Assembly (NCBI GenBank): GCA_001871415.1
Contig: MNWW01000020.1
Location: forward strand, 1-51,812
DNA from: Candidatus Woesearchaeota archaeon CG1_02_57_44
GTDB taxonomy: Archaea; Nanobdellota; Nanobdellia; Woesearchaeales; CG1-02-57-44
Length of the DNA stretch: 51,812 bases
Reading direction: 5' to 3'
The notes beneath the pieces are model-generated. The model ran no database searches and was not told where the DNA came from. It saw only the letters and a list, made by a program, of their open reading frames with translations. Below, piece after piece: positions 8,936-18,310 of this stretch; position 1 is the stretch's first letter; the number at the start of each line of letters is the position of its first letter. Position numbers and translations under genes: made by a program.

Positions 8936-9008
8936 ATGTTCGCGATGATATTTTTTATACACGAGGCAACTCCCACTGCGGATGACAGGTGGCGGCTACG
9001 AGGAATCC

Positions 9009-9779
9009 ATGCGGCGCATGCCGTGGCTCAGGCCACAGGACTATTTTGTCGCAGAGCTTCGTGCGCGCCCGGAAGCGGTCTTTGAGGCACGTACTACCCT
9101 CTCCTGGATAATGTGTCGTGGGGTCTACCAGGGCCGGCGTCTGGCAGACCTGGTGCTCGTGCACGAGGATGGCATGGCGACCGCGGTGGAGGTGCTGCCT
9201 GACAGGACCGATAAACAGGCAGCCGTTGAGCATCTGCACCAGACCCGTGATTTCATCGCAGCAGAATTGGGCATCACCGACACGTTGCTCAAAGTGGCCT
9301 ACTATGATGGTGATGTGTTCTCTTATGACATCGTGCCTAACGGGACCATCGGCAACGCCGAAGCGATATGCACTGGTATGCACGCCGGCTACCGCAACGG
9401 CATGCGTCGATACACCACCGGACGGGACATGACCACGCATGCTGAATACCTCGAGGCGTTGGTGACTCGTCTCGACGCTGTCGATGTACAGGACGAAAAG
9501 TGGATAATGCAGGATGGCGTCTGGTTCGAGGAAGGTAGCGTGCATCAGCGCCGGCTGGCGGATCTCGTAGTGGTGCATAAGGACGATTCCGCGACCGCGC
9601 TGGAACTCAAGGGTTCAGGGAAGAAGAACCAGAAAGCGCGCGTGCAATTATTGGACACACAAGAGTTCATACAGGAGCAGTTGGGGCTGAGAGATGTAAC
9701 ACTTCGCATCGTGCACTATCAGCCAAAGGGTCAGTACACCTGGTTCGATGTTGGACTCGACGATACTAGTGAACCCTGA
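9009..9779 (+). CDS. Tandem-duplicated PD-(D/E)XK nuclease-like protein
   Basis: Repeat 1 GRRLADLVLVHEDGMATAVEVLPD; repeat 2 QRRLADLVVVHKDDSATALELKGSGKKNQKARVQLLDTQEFI (D...ExK). ORF track begins at 8982; the internal ATG at 9009 is also possible. Confidence 0.6.
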   Translation: MRRMPWLRPQDYFVAELRARPEAVFEARTTLSWIMCRGVYQGRRLADLVLVHEDGMATAVEVLPDRTDKQAAVEHLHQTRDFIAAELGITDTLLKVAYYDGDVFSYDIVPNGTIGNAEAICTGMHAGYRNGMRRYTTGRDMTTHAEYLEALVTRLDAVDVQDEKWIMQDGVWFEEGSVHQRRLADLVVVHKDDSATALELKGSGKKNQKARVQLLDTQEFIQEQLGLRDVTLRIVHYQPKGQYTWFDVGLDDTSEP

Positions 9780-9785
9780 CGCGCG

Positions 9786-12700
9786 CTAGCGGATCCGCAG
9801 CGTCGCGCTCTTTCCGCTCCCTTCACGCGTCAGCTTTCCCGCCTTCTCGAGCGAGACCACCGCGTCATGCACCTGTCTCTTCGCTGCGGCGGTGGCAGTC
9901 CTGCCGTAGATGCCAGCAATAACATCGCGTGCAAGGTCCTCTTCGGTCATGCTCATGTTGATGGACAATACATCCTGCACAGCCAGTGCGAGCTCTTCTT
10001 TGGGCACCCATTTGAACGCGCGCTGCTGTTCCGTCGACACTCGTACAACCGGCGCGGTGTCGCCGCGCAGCCATACAGAGTGTCCCGAGCGTTGCGCGCC
10101 CATGCGCCGGAGCGTATCCTTGAGCGCTGCCCGCGCAACCTGCGTATTCGCGACGCCAAAGGCACCTCGCACGCGGGAGAGCAGATATTCCTCGTGCACG
10201 ATTCCCTCAGTTTCCAGCACCTGACGCATCACCGCTCCAGACCGTTCAGCAAATCGTGCTTTACCATATCGGGGCAACCTGGCTTGCTGATAGGAGCTGT
10301 AGCGCTCGCGAAGAGGGATCTCCGAGAAGGTCTTGACACTGCGAACCTTCGCGAAGCCGTCCTTGCCAGTGGGGTGTTCTGCTGCATCATCTTTCGATGC
10401 CTCGGCGGTCTGCCGTCTGCCTAAGGATTCCTTGACGCTATCCATCACATGCTCGCGCGAGACGATCCAGTCCTCGCTGTACACGCGGTATAGCGTCCAA
10501 CCCAGCGAGAGCAGCAGCTCATGCCTGACCTTGTCGCGGTCCCGCGCCAATGGCGCAGCGCGGTAGAAGCTGCCATCGCACTCCACGCCAAGAACGTAGC
10601 TGTCGCCTTTCTTATCCTTGAGCGCGAAGTCCAGCCGGTAGCCGCTGCGCCCGACGAGCGTGTCGATCTGATACTGCCTGCGCAGAGCATCATGCACGCT
10701 CTGCTGGAAGTCGTCGAGCAGGAGCGTATCGTCAGTTCTTACACCGTCTCCACGCGTATGCGTCGCTATGCGCTGATGCGCAGCGACTGCACCTCCATGC
10801 CTGACCTGATGCGCGTACGCGAGATAATCATGCAGCACCTTCGGGCCTTGTCCTTTGGCGTGCGCGAGATCCTGCGGCGAAAGCCCGGTGACCATGATGG
10901 TCTTGACCCGCGCCCTGGTCACGGCGACATTCAGCCGCTTGTAGCCGCCTTCCTGATTGAGGGGTCCGAAGTTGAGCGTCAATCGTCCTGCCGCGTCATG
11001 AGCGTAGCCTACGCTGATGATGATGATGTCGCGCTCATCGCCTTGTACCGTCTCCAGGTTCTTGATGAAGGGCTCTTCCGACGATGGATCGATGCTCTCA
11101 TCAAGCGTGACGCCCCTTGCCTCAAGAGCTTCTCGTATCGCGCGTTCCTGCTGTACCGAGAACGCGATGAGGCCGATGCTTGCGTTCTTCTTGCGCTCCT
11201 CGATGAACAGCTCTGCCACCTTCTCGGCTTCCCTGAGGTTCATGCGTGAGCCGCCGCGTTCATACGCGCCTTTCACGTGTACCACAGACACTCCGCCTGC
11301 GCCGCCGCACTGCGGGAACGTGATGAGGCGGCTGTTGTAGAACTGTTGGTTGGAGAACGCGATGAGCCGCTCGTCTCTGCTGCGATAGTGCCAGAGCAAG
11401 GAGAATTCAGGAAATGTCGTCGTGGCTTCGGCCAGGAAGCTGTCCAGGTCATCGATGATTTCTGTCGCGCTGCCAGAACCTGCTCCCGTCGCTATGGTGT
11501 CTTCGTTATCCTTCTGGAAGAAGCTTGTCGGCGGCAGCTGCTGTGTATCCCCCATGATGATGGCTTGCTTTGCCCGCATGAGCGCGGGCAGCGCGTCCTC
11601 AGGCATTATCTGCGAGGCCTCGTCGAAGATGACCATGTCGAACTGTATCTTCTCCGGGTCGATGTACTGGCTGACCGTCAACGGTGACATCATGAAGCAG
11701 GGCTTGAGCGCGAACGCGAGATTGGGCATGCTGGAGAGAAGCGAGCGTATGGGCTTGAGCTTGCGCTTCTTCTCGTGCTCGCGCTTGAGGATAGCCACTT
11801 CAGAGGTGCCGCCGCTGGTGTGATAGTGTTGCTTTGGCTGTGCGGCTTCAATTGTGGCCATGATGCGATAGCGATGCATGTCCCTGACTTTGTGGTCCTC
11901 CTTACGGTAGCGTTCGGCGAGCTCCTTGGGAGCGTTACGCGCGTTTGTGCGCATGACCTGCGCTAGTGCCTGATGATGGTACGCTTTGACAAAGCATGCG
12001 GCGGTCCCTTTTCCAGAAGTGTCTGCTGCCGCGGCATTGACAAACCCTGAAACTTCCGCATCCAGCTTGCCGTAGGTGTCGCGAAACGCGATGCAGTCCG
12101 TCAAGGTGCCAAGCAGGTTCTGGAGCTGGCCAAGTGCAGAACCTGCCGATTTCACGGTAACCAGCGGAAATACTTCTTTGGAAAAGAACCAGTTGACATC
12201 TCCCGCTTTCTGGCGGAATTCACCGACGATGTCCGCGTTCGCCTTGGCAAGGTGCTGGAGGATGGCGTCAGCGCTGCCGAGCGCGCTTGCCTGCTCCCGC
12301 AGGGCTCCTGCCTTCTCCGCCATGCGATGGTACTTGCCGACGACAGAGGCGCTGGTCGCCTGATAGTGCCTGCTCTTCGCGGACTCCTTGCTGATGTCCT
12401 TCTCGATCTGTCGGTGTTCTTCGAGCAGCGAGAACGCGCGTATCCAGGAGCCGTGGCTCATGCGGCGGATAGCGAATGGTCGCAGAGCCGCGCGGGCTGT
12501 CCGGTACTCGGACGAGAACAGTCTGCGCCACCACGGGCATCGCAGGCCGGAGGGCATCTGCTGTGACAGGAATCGCGTGGTCACCATGCTCAGCAGCGAG
12601 GAGCGTAGCGCGGCCTTGCGCTCGTGCAGGGCGTGTAGTCGCGCCAGCCGTGGCTGCTCGTCAGAAATGTTGGTCAGCAGCCAATGCGGTGCCCGTAGGG

Positions 12701-14273
12701 CCTGTAGCTCTCTGCTGATGGACGCGAGCGCCTCCAGTTGGGCAAACGTCGTCGCTTTGCAGGGTAGCCCCTCAATGAACGTGGCAAGCGAACGAAGCGC
12801 CTGTGCAGCGGACGCGAGCGCGTGCTGCATACCGCTCTCGATGCCGCGTCCGCCTTTCTTGAAATGCCAGTAGGGGTTTTCGAATGGGACGCCGATCCGC
12901 TGCATGATCTCGTCGAGCAAGCGCACCTGCTCGAGCATCTGGGCGAATCCGGAAGCGTCGAGTTTGAGCGTACTGGTGAGTGGCTGCTCGATAAGATGGA
13001 CGTGTTCGCGTACCGCGAGGGATCCTCGGAGCTCATAGACCGAGATGTTCCAAGGTTTGCGTGGCTCGCACAGCCACTGGTAGTATTCATTCAGTTCCTT
13101 GGCGAGCCCTTCGTAGGGCGCGAAGGAGTAGCGCATGGCATCATCAGGTATCCTCGGTGACGTGAGCAGCTCCTGCATGAGCTGCTCGATGACGGTCTTT
13201 TTCTGCTCCTTGTAGTTGTGCAGGTTCAGGCAATAGCGTCCCAGCCCTGCCTGTTCCAGGCGCTGGTGCACGACATTAAGCGCCGCCATCTTCTGGCTGA
13301 CAAAGAGGACCTTCTTGCCTTGCAGCATGCTGGCGGCGATGATGTTGGCGACAGTCTGGCTCTTGCCTGTGCCAGGAGGTCCTTGCAGGACGAAGGACAA
13401 TCCTGCTTTGGCCATCTCGATGGCGTGCTTCTGGCTGCTGTCTGCCGGTAGCAGATCGATGCTCTCATCGCGCACCAATGGCTGCTTTTGTTCAAGGCCT
13501 TCTCCTGCGAAGGCCCTGACCAACGGATTCTTCGCGGCGAGTTGCGCGTGCGTGGTGAGGTCGTCGACCATGATGTGCTTCTGGTAGCTGAAGATGTCGA
13601 TGAGCACGCTCTGCTCGAGCGTGCCGTCCAGCGGCGCTATGGCCTTGGCTACAGCGTCGAGATACGCGACCGGGCCGTCGCCCTGCTGCGGCGCATAGGC
13701 GGGCAAGGTGATGCGATGCTCATGGTGGAGTTTCTCACGCAGCGCTGGATTCAGGCCAAGCTCCTCGACAGGCGTGAAGCTGATATCGATGCTATCCTTC
13801 TCGGGGCTACCGCGCGAAAGTTCCAGGGGCTGCAGCAGCACAGGCATCTGCTGCTCTTTGATGGTCACCATGCCGACAGCCGCGAAGCACGTTGAGAGGC
13901 CTTGCTCCTGGAAGTGATCACGTGCTTTCAGGTACAGCCTGGAGACGCGCTTGCGAAGCGCTGCTTGAGCAGGATCATCTGTGTCCTCATTCGTCCGCCT
14001 GTCACCAGAGGATTCCCCTGTTCTTGCTGTCTCCTGCACGACCCATCGTCTGGCCTTGCGCCTTTGCGCGACGCGGATAGGTGTCTCCTGCTCCAGCTCT
14101 TTGATGGCGCCTGCGAGATCAGGGCTGCTGATGCGAAGCGTGCGGGACGTCTCGTGGTAATTGACCAGGTTGTTCCTGCCAGATAGGTCAAGCAGCCGCC
14201 GTTTCCAGTGCTCCAGCTTCTGCGCTGTCTGCGTACTCTGTCCACTGTGCGTGCCCTGCATAACGTGACCCAT
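9786..14273 (-). CDS. Large SF1-type helicase with N-terminal DUF4011-like region and C-terminal Vsr/MTES_1575-like endonuclease domain
   Basis: N-term LEHWKRRLLDLSGRNNLVNYHET; Walker A LQGPPGTGKSQTVANII; IFDEASQIMPEDALPALMRAKQAIIMGDTQQLPP; NVAVTRARVKTIMVTG; C-term LDFALKDKKGDSYVLGVECDGSFYRAAPLARDRDKVRHELLLSLGWTLYRVYSEDW. Confidence 0.9.
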   Translation of the reverse strand: MGHVMQGTHSGQSTQTAQKLEHWKRRLLDLSGRNNLVNYHETSRTLRISSPDLAGAIKELEQETPIRVAQRRKARRWVVQETARTGESSGDRRTNEDTDDPAQAALRKRVSRLYLKARDHFQEQGLSTCFAAVGMVTIKEQQMPVLLQPLELSRGSPEKDSIDISFTPVEELGLNPALREKLHHEHRITLPAYAPQQGDGPVAYLDAVAKAIAPLDGTLEQSVLIDIFSYQKHIMVDDLTTHAQLAAKNPLVRAFAGEGLEQKQPLVRDESIDLLPADSSQKHAIEMAKAGLSFVLQGPPGTGKSQTVANIIAASMLQGKKVLFVSQKMAALNVVHQRLEQAGLGRYCLNLHNYKEQKKTVIEQLMQELLTSPRIPDDAMRYSFAPYEGLAKELNEYYQWLCEPRKPWNISVYELRGSLAVREHVHLIEQPLTSTLKLDASGFAQMLEQVRLLDEIMQRIGVPFENPYWHFKKGGRGIESGMQHALASAAQALRSLATFIEGLPCKATTFAQLEALASISRELQALRAPHWLLTNISDEQPRLARLHALHERKAALRSSLLSMVTTRFLSQQMPSGLRCPWWRRLFSSEYRTARAALRPFAIRRMSHGSWIRAFSLLEEHRQIEKDISKESAKSRHYQATSASVVGKYHRMAEKAGALREQASALGSADAILQHLAKANADIVGEFRQKAGDVNWFFSKEVFPLVTVKSAGSALGQLQNLLGTLTDCIAFRDTYGKLDAEVSGFVNAAAADTSGKGTAACFVKAYHHQALAQVMRTNARNAPKELAERYRKEDHKVRDMHRYRIMATIEAAQPKQHYHTSGGTSEVAILKREHEKKRKLKPIRSLLSSMPNLAFALKPCFMMSPLTVSQYIDPEKIQFDMVIFDEASQIMPEDALPALMRAKQAIIMGDTQQLPPTSFFQKDNEDTIATGAGSGSATEIIDDLDSFLAEATTTFPEFSLLWHYRSRDERLIAFSNQQFYNSRLITFPQCGGAGGVSVVHVKGAYERGGSRMNLREAEKVAELFIEERKKNASIGLIAFSVQQERAIREALEARGVTLDESIDPSSEEPFIKNLETVQGDERDIIIISVGYAHDAAGRLTLNFGPLNQEGGYKRLNVAVTRARVKTIMVTGLSPQDLAHAKGQGPKVLHDYLAYAHQVRHGGAVAAHQRIATHTRGDGVRTDDTLLLDDFQQSVHDALRRQYQIDTLVGRSGYRLDFALKDKKGDSYVLGVECDGSFYRAAPLARDRDKVRHELLLSLGWTLYRVYSEDWIVSREHVMDSVKESLGRRQTAEASKDDAAEHPTGKDGFAKVRSVKTFSEIPLRERYSSYQQARLPRYGKARFAERSGAVMRQVLETEGIVHEEYLLSRVRGAFGVANTQVARAALKDTLRRMGAQRSGHSVWLRGDTAPVVRVSTEQQRAFKWVPKEELALAVQDVLSINMSMTEEDLARDVIAGIYGRTATAAAKRQVHDAVVSLEKAGKLTREGSGKSATLRIR

Positions 14274-14282
14274 GGCGCACTC

Positions 14283-14651
14283 TTATTTATGCTTTTGCTG
14301 CTGCCTGTCGAGCCACACGCGCTTGAACCACGGGAGGCTGGTGGTGCTGAGCAGATACGCCGCCGCAGGCACCAGGCTGCTCAGATACGGCGTAGGGAGT
14401 TTTGCTGCGAGAAAGAAGCTGACCACGACAAGGTAGGTCATGGCAGTGACCATCAGCCGTCGCAGTCCTGAAGTCTCCCATGCCTTGTCGAGCTCAACCC
14501 GCGTGTTGCGCTCCTTGATATGCGCGATGTCCTGCTCAAGAAGCCGTAGGCGGGTTTGCTGCTGTTGCGTTGATGCTATCGGGGCCTGCTGCTGTTTTGT
14601 TGGCGCTGCTGATGCGTGTTGAGGGTGTTGTGTTGGTGAAGGTGTTTTCAT
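14283..14651 (-). CDS. Small coiled-coil plus two-TM membrane protein
   Basis: RLLEQDIAHIKERNTRVELDKAWETS followed by hydrophobic MVTAMTYLVVVSFFLA and YLSSLVPAAAYLLSTTSLP; 9 bp upstream of the helicase gene. Confidence 0.7.
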   Translation of the reverse strand: MKTPSPTQHPQHASAAPTKQQQAPIASTQQQQTRLRLLEQDIAHIKERNTRVELDKAWETSGLRRLMVTAMTYLVVVSFFLAAKLPTPYLSSLVPAAAYLLSTTSLPWFKRVWLDRQQQKHK

Positions 14652-14660
14652 GGTGTTCGC

Positions 14661-15422
14661 TTATAGGTTTTCTTTTGTCATTTTATTTACTATAACTCTC
14701 TTAGTGACCAGATAGGCAATGAATGTGCCCACGAGGGCGCTGGCGAAATGTACTACTATCGCCGGTTGGTATATGTCAGGCCGGAACATGACCGGCGGGG
14801 CGATGAGCGCAATGGTGTAGACTAGTCTGCCTGCCTTGCCTTTTGGGGTCCAGGACTGTATCTGCGGCAGTCGTGATGCGAGGGCGATAAATCCTGCGGC
14901 AACTATCCATAATGCCAGAGTGCGATGCCACGCTGAGAGTACCAGCAATCCCAGCAGGAAGCTTGCCGTGAGATACAGGACAAAGAACATCAGCGCAAGG
15001 GTGCCACCCGTGCCGGCGTACGCGACCGTGGCCCAGAACCAGCCTGCAAGGAATCCGGAACTTCCCACACCCAAGGGTATATCCGCAAGAGCGAAGGGGG
15101 GGAACAACATAAAGGTGGTGATGGGCACGAGCGCGATGATGAGGATGTTTCCGATGAGCATGTGCCTGCCGATGCCGAGCTCTCTGGCGAGCAGGAACTG
15201 CAGGATGCCCAGGATGATGAATAAAAAGGCGTTGCGCAGGTAGTGATCTGTGCGAAAGTGCGTGACGCTGGCAGTATAGGCTTTTACTAGACGGGGATTA
15301 TCGGCATCAAGGGCCAACTGCTCGCGTGTGCTCAGGGGCAATAGGAACACGACGCCGATGAGTAGCCAGATGACGATGATGGGGATCATCCCCAGCAGCG
15401 CGTTTTTAGTGTTGATATCCAT
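14661..15422 (-). CDS. Rhomboid-family-like membrane protein
   Basis: Multi-TM; THFRTDHYLRNAFLFIILG; GVGSSGFLAG (GxSG serine); last TM AIVVHFASALVGTFIAYLV (His). Confidence 0.6.
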   Translation of the reverse strand: MDINTKNALLGMIPIIVIWLLIGVVFLLPLSTREQLALDADNPRLVKAYTASVTHFRTDHYLRNAFLFIILGILQFLLARELGIGRHMLIGNILIIALVPITTFMLFPPFALADIPLGVGSSGFLAGWFWATVAYAGTGGTLALMFFVLYLTASFLLGLLVLSAWHRTLALWIVAAGFIALASRLPQIQSWTPKGKAGRLVYTIALIAPPVMFRPDIYQPAIVVHFASALVGTFIAYLVTKRVIVNKMTKENL

Positions 15423-15429
15423 GTCAGGT

Positions 15430-16245
15430 TCATCTCGAGAAATTCCATCCCCTGTCGCGGTAGCGTGACTTCGCCAGCGCTTCTGCCCGCGAGAGCTCTT
15501 GCGCTGTCCACGAACCTATCTGGCATTGCTTGTCTCGCGTCAGTCCTATCAGCAAGGCTCGGGTCACATCCTCTCTGCTGACCGCATCCACGTCGATATG
15601 GTCAAGCACGCGCGTGACGCGTTTCTTGACTGAGGTGATGAGCTTGTCCGCTATCTTCTCCTGCCCGACGCGCAGCAGCGAGAACATCCTGTCCACATCG
15701 ACGTCGTAGAGGAGGGTGCCATGCTGCAGCAGCACGCCGCCGCGACGTGTCTGCGCGTTGCCCGATATCTTCTTGTCCCCGACCATGATGTCATTGATGG
15801 GAGAGAACTGAGCGCTGATGCCCAGCTCTGCAAGACCATCGATGACCCATCCGCAGATGAGCTGGTAGGATTCTGTGATGCCGGAGAACCACGACGATGG
15901 CGCGATGACGCTGTAGGTTATCTCGCCGTCATGGTCGTGGTACACAGCGCCGCCGCCGGTGCGCCGTCGCACATAGTCGACGCCGAGCGCGTCGCAGCGT
16001 TCAGTGGCGATCTCTGCGCGCATGCTCTGGAAGCATCCGATGCTGACCGCGCTGGGCTGCCAGCGATAGAGACGGATGGTCGCGATGCCTCCTGCCGCGA
16101 CCTGTTCGCTGCAGGCTTCATCAAGCGCCATGTTCAGGAACGCGTCATGGGTCTCCAGTGGTATGATACGCCAGGGTCCGCTGCTCATGGCGGAGGTCAC
16201 GTCCTGGGAGTCATGCGATCGTGGGTTGTGTTCTAGAGCGTTCAT
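15430..16245 (-). CDS. lplA: Lipoate-protein ligase A, N-terminal catalytic part
   Basis: RLYRWQPSAVSIGCFQS; RRRTGGGAVYHDHDGEITYSV; GDKKISGNAQTRRGGVLLQHGTLL. Confidence 0.9.
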   Translation of the reverse strand: MNALEHNPRSHDSQDVTSAMSSGPWRIIPLETHDAFLNMALDEACSEQVAAGGIATIRLYRWQPSAVSIGCFQSMRAEIATERCDALGVDYVRRRTGGGAVYHDHDGEITYSVIAPSSWFSGITESYQLICGWVIDGLAELGISAQFSPINDIMVGDKKISGNAQTRRGGVLLQHGTLLYDVDVDRMFSLLRVGQEKIADKLITSVKKRVTRVLDHIDVDAVSREDVTRALLIGLTRDKQCQIGSWTAQELSRAEALAKSRYRDRGWNFSR

Positions 16246-16613
16246 CAGAAATCCTCCTTCGCGTGCGCAGCGCCGTGCGCATGGTTTCCGCTGGCATCGT
16301 CTATCGACGCCAGCACGAACCACTCAGCGATGGCTTCAGGAGTGATGCCTACCATGGTGATGTTCTCCTCTTGGGCTATGCGGGCAAGCGACGCCCTGAT
16401 GGGTGCGACAGCGTCTGAGGAGATGGCGCTATGACCCTTGTCGTGTGCGTCAACCAGAATCGTGCTGAGAGCGTCCTCCAGCAAGGGCAGCTTCTCTTCA
16501 GGGTGCAGGAAGAAATCTCCTGTGATAATCGCTCTGCCCTGCTCGATCGTCACCGTCAGCAGCTTGCCGCCAGGAACCTTACGGGTATGCTGTCCCATGC
16601 AGGGGGATGCCAC
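16245..16613 (-). CDS. lplB: Lipoate-protein ligase accessory subunit (LplB-like)
   Basis: KVPGGKLLTVTIEQGRAIITGDFFLHPEEKLPLLEDALS; TGATG overlap with lplA. Confidence 0.85.
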   Translation of the reverse strand: MASPCMGQHTRKVPGGKLLTVTIEQGRAIITGDFFLHPEEKLPLLEDALSTILVDAHDKGHSAISSDAVAPIRASLARIAQEENITMVGITPEAIAEWFVLASIDDASGNHAHGAAHAKEDF

Positions 16614-16737
16614 GACGACGCTTATTAATGTTTCTGGCGACGATGGCAGAGGGTATGGACGGCGACGATGGGAGGGCGTCCACCGGACAGTCCTAGACGA
16701 TCAGCACCTGTGCTCTGCCAGGAAGCGGTGTAAGCGA

Positions 16738-17763
16738 TTATACGACGAGAATCTGTTTTGACAAGGATTTATGCACATACACGGTCTCATTGACCTTGAC
16801 GTTCAGGCCTGCTTTCTTGGCGATAAGATGCGCTCTCGCCCAGTCTGGCAGCAGCAGCGCTGCGCGCCGGTAGCGCGATGTGGCGAGCCTGCGGAAGAAC
16901 TCAAGGTAGAGCTCTTCAGGTTGCATGGTGACTCTGGTGCTCTGGCCGAAAGGAAACTCGGACGCGATGAAATCATCATACGTCCTGTTGAGCGCATCCT
17001 GCTGTGTGACCGTCACGCTGGTGTTGCGCAGGTTCTGTCGCGCCTTGTCCAGCATGCGCGTATCGATGTCGCTGCCTTCAGCGCGAAAGCCCGCGAGGAT
17101 GGCTTCCAGCAGGATGCCTCCCGTGCCGCAGAAGGGATCGACGATGAGCTGATTGTGCTTGGCGCCCGTCAGGTTGACAAGGCAGCGAAGCAGTTTCGCG
17201 TCCGACGAGACAGGTGCGAAGCCGGAGCGCAAGGAGGGGTGCCTGGCAGCGAACCCATCTCCGGTCGTCTCGGGTTGCTTGAAGGTCTCAACGCCGATGG
17301 TGCACATGCGGCCCTGGATGATGAACGTCAGGATGCGACCGTCGCGGGCCAGTGTGGAATCAACGTGCTTGAGCAGGTCCGCGGTAGTAGGCTCTCTGAT
17401 GGGCGCGTTGCGCATTGCCCGCTCAGGCTGCCTCAGCCTTGCGGCCGTGCGGCTCTTTGGCGCTGCCGGGGGATCCGCTGCAGGGCTCGCGATGCCTCCA
17501 AGCTTTTCCACCCACACAGGTCCTTTGACTTTGATAGTGCCAAGCTGCGCTAGTGGCCGTCGTCCGAGCACCTGAAATCCTCGCAGGGTATAAGCCAGGC
17601 GCTGCAGGATCTCTGGTCGTATCGGTGTTTCTGTGAGCGCGAGGCGTCCATCGCGATGGACTTCTTGTCCGCTGGCCGCGTGCAGCTCAGCTGCCGCGAG
17701 CATAGGGTGAGATCCGCTGAGCCAGTAGGCGTGCAGGCCTCGGGGTTTGGGAGCAGGGCGCAT
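16738..17763 (-). CDS. Trm11/Trm-G10-like SAM-dependent RNA methyltransferase
   Basis: IVDPFCGTGGILLEAILAGFRAEGSDIDTRMLDKARQNL; start placed at MRPAPKPRG. Confidence 0.75.
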   Translation of the reverse strand: MRPAPKPRGLHAYWLSGSHPMLAAAELHAASGQEVHRDGRLALTETPIRPEILQRLAYTLRGFQVLGRRPLAQLGTIKVKGPVWVEKLGGIASPAADPPAAPKSRTAARLRQPERAMRNAPIREPTTADLLKHVDSTLARDGRILTFIIQGRMCTIGVETFKQPETTGDGFAARHPSLRSGFAPVSSDAKLLRCLVNLTGAKHNQLIVDPFCGTGGILLEAILAGFRAEGSDIDTRMLDKARQNLRNTSVTVTQQDALNRTYDDFIASEFPFGQSTRVTMQPEELYLEFFRRLATSRYRRAALLLPDWARAHLIAKKAGLNVKVNETVYVHKSLSKQILVV

Positions 17764-17905
17764 GGATAGTGCATGTTCCTTGGTTACGGGACTCCTTGGA
17801 GCCTGCGTGATGCGACTCGGGATGATGGTCATAGGTCTAGGAATGATGCCGATGCTGTTAAAGCTTGCCAAAACATTTATGAATCTGTCCGGCCGCCTTT
17901 TTCAG

Positions 17906-18310
17906 ATGCGTGGAAGGCCAAGACGAAGCGTCATCAGGCAGAACATGGTGGACATGCTGGCGCAGTTGGGCTCAGCGCATGGCTACGCGCTGTGGCGTGA
18001 GTATTGCAAGCAGTATCCAAAGGTCTCCCAGCGCTCCATCTATTATCATTTGCAAAGAGGGCTGGAAACAGGTGAGTTCCGTATAGCATCGGTCAAGGAG
18101 GAGGAAGGGGACTACACCTGGGGCGCGAGTGCCAAGCGCACCTACTTCGCGCTGGGGGTGCGCGCAGAGCCCATGCCTCTGCCATTCAGCAAGCAGCAAG
18201 GCAAGCGCGCCAAATCGTCTGCCGAGGAAGTGCAGGCGGGGGCTTCTGAGGGGCGCAGCGCGGCAGCGTCCGGAAGGCAGCGGGTGCGGAGCGACGGTGA
18301 TGCGCCATGA
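17906..18310 (+). CDS. PadR-like HTH regulator
   Basis: VDMLAQLGSAHGYALWREYCKQYPKVSQRSIYYHLQRGLETGEF...YFALG. Confidence 0.55.
   Translation: MRGRPRRSVIRQNMVDMLAQLGSAHGYALWREYCKQYPKVSQRSIYYHLQRGLETGEFRIASVKEEEGDYTWGASAKRTYFALGVRAEPMPLPFSKQQGKRAKSSAEEVQAGASEGRSAAASGRQRVRSDGDAP

Noticed and set aside
11017-13895. Many long ORFs on the + strand inside the helicase gene
   Set aside because: Shadow frames of a GC-rich 1495-aa gene; no recognisable domains and low-complexity Ser/Arg composition.
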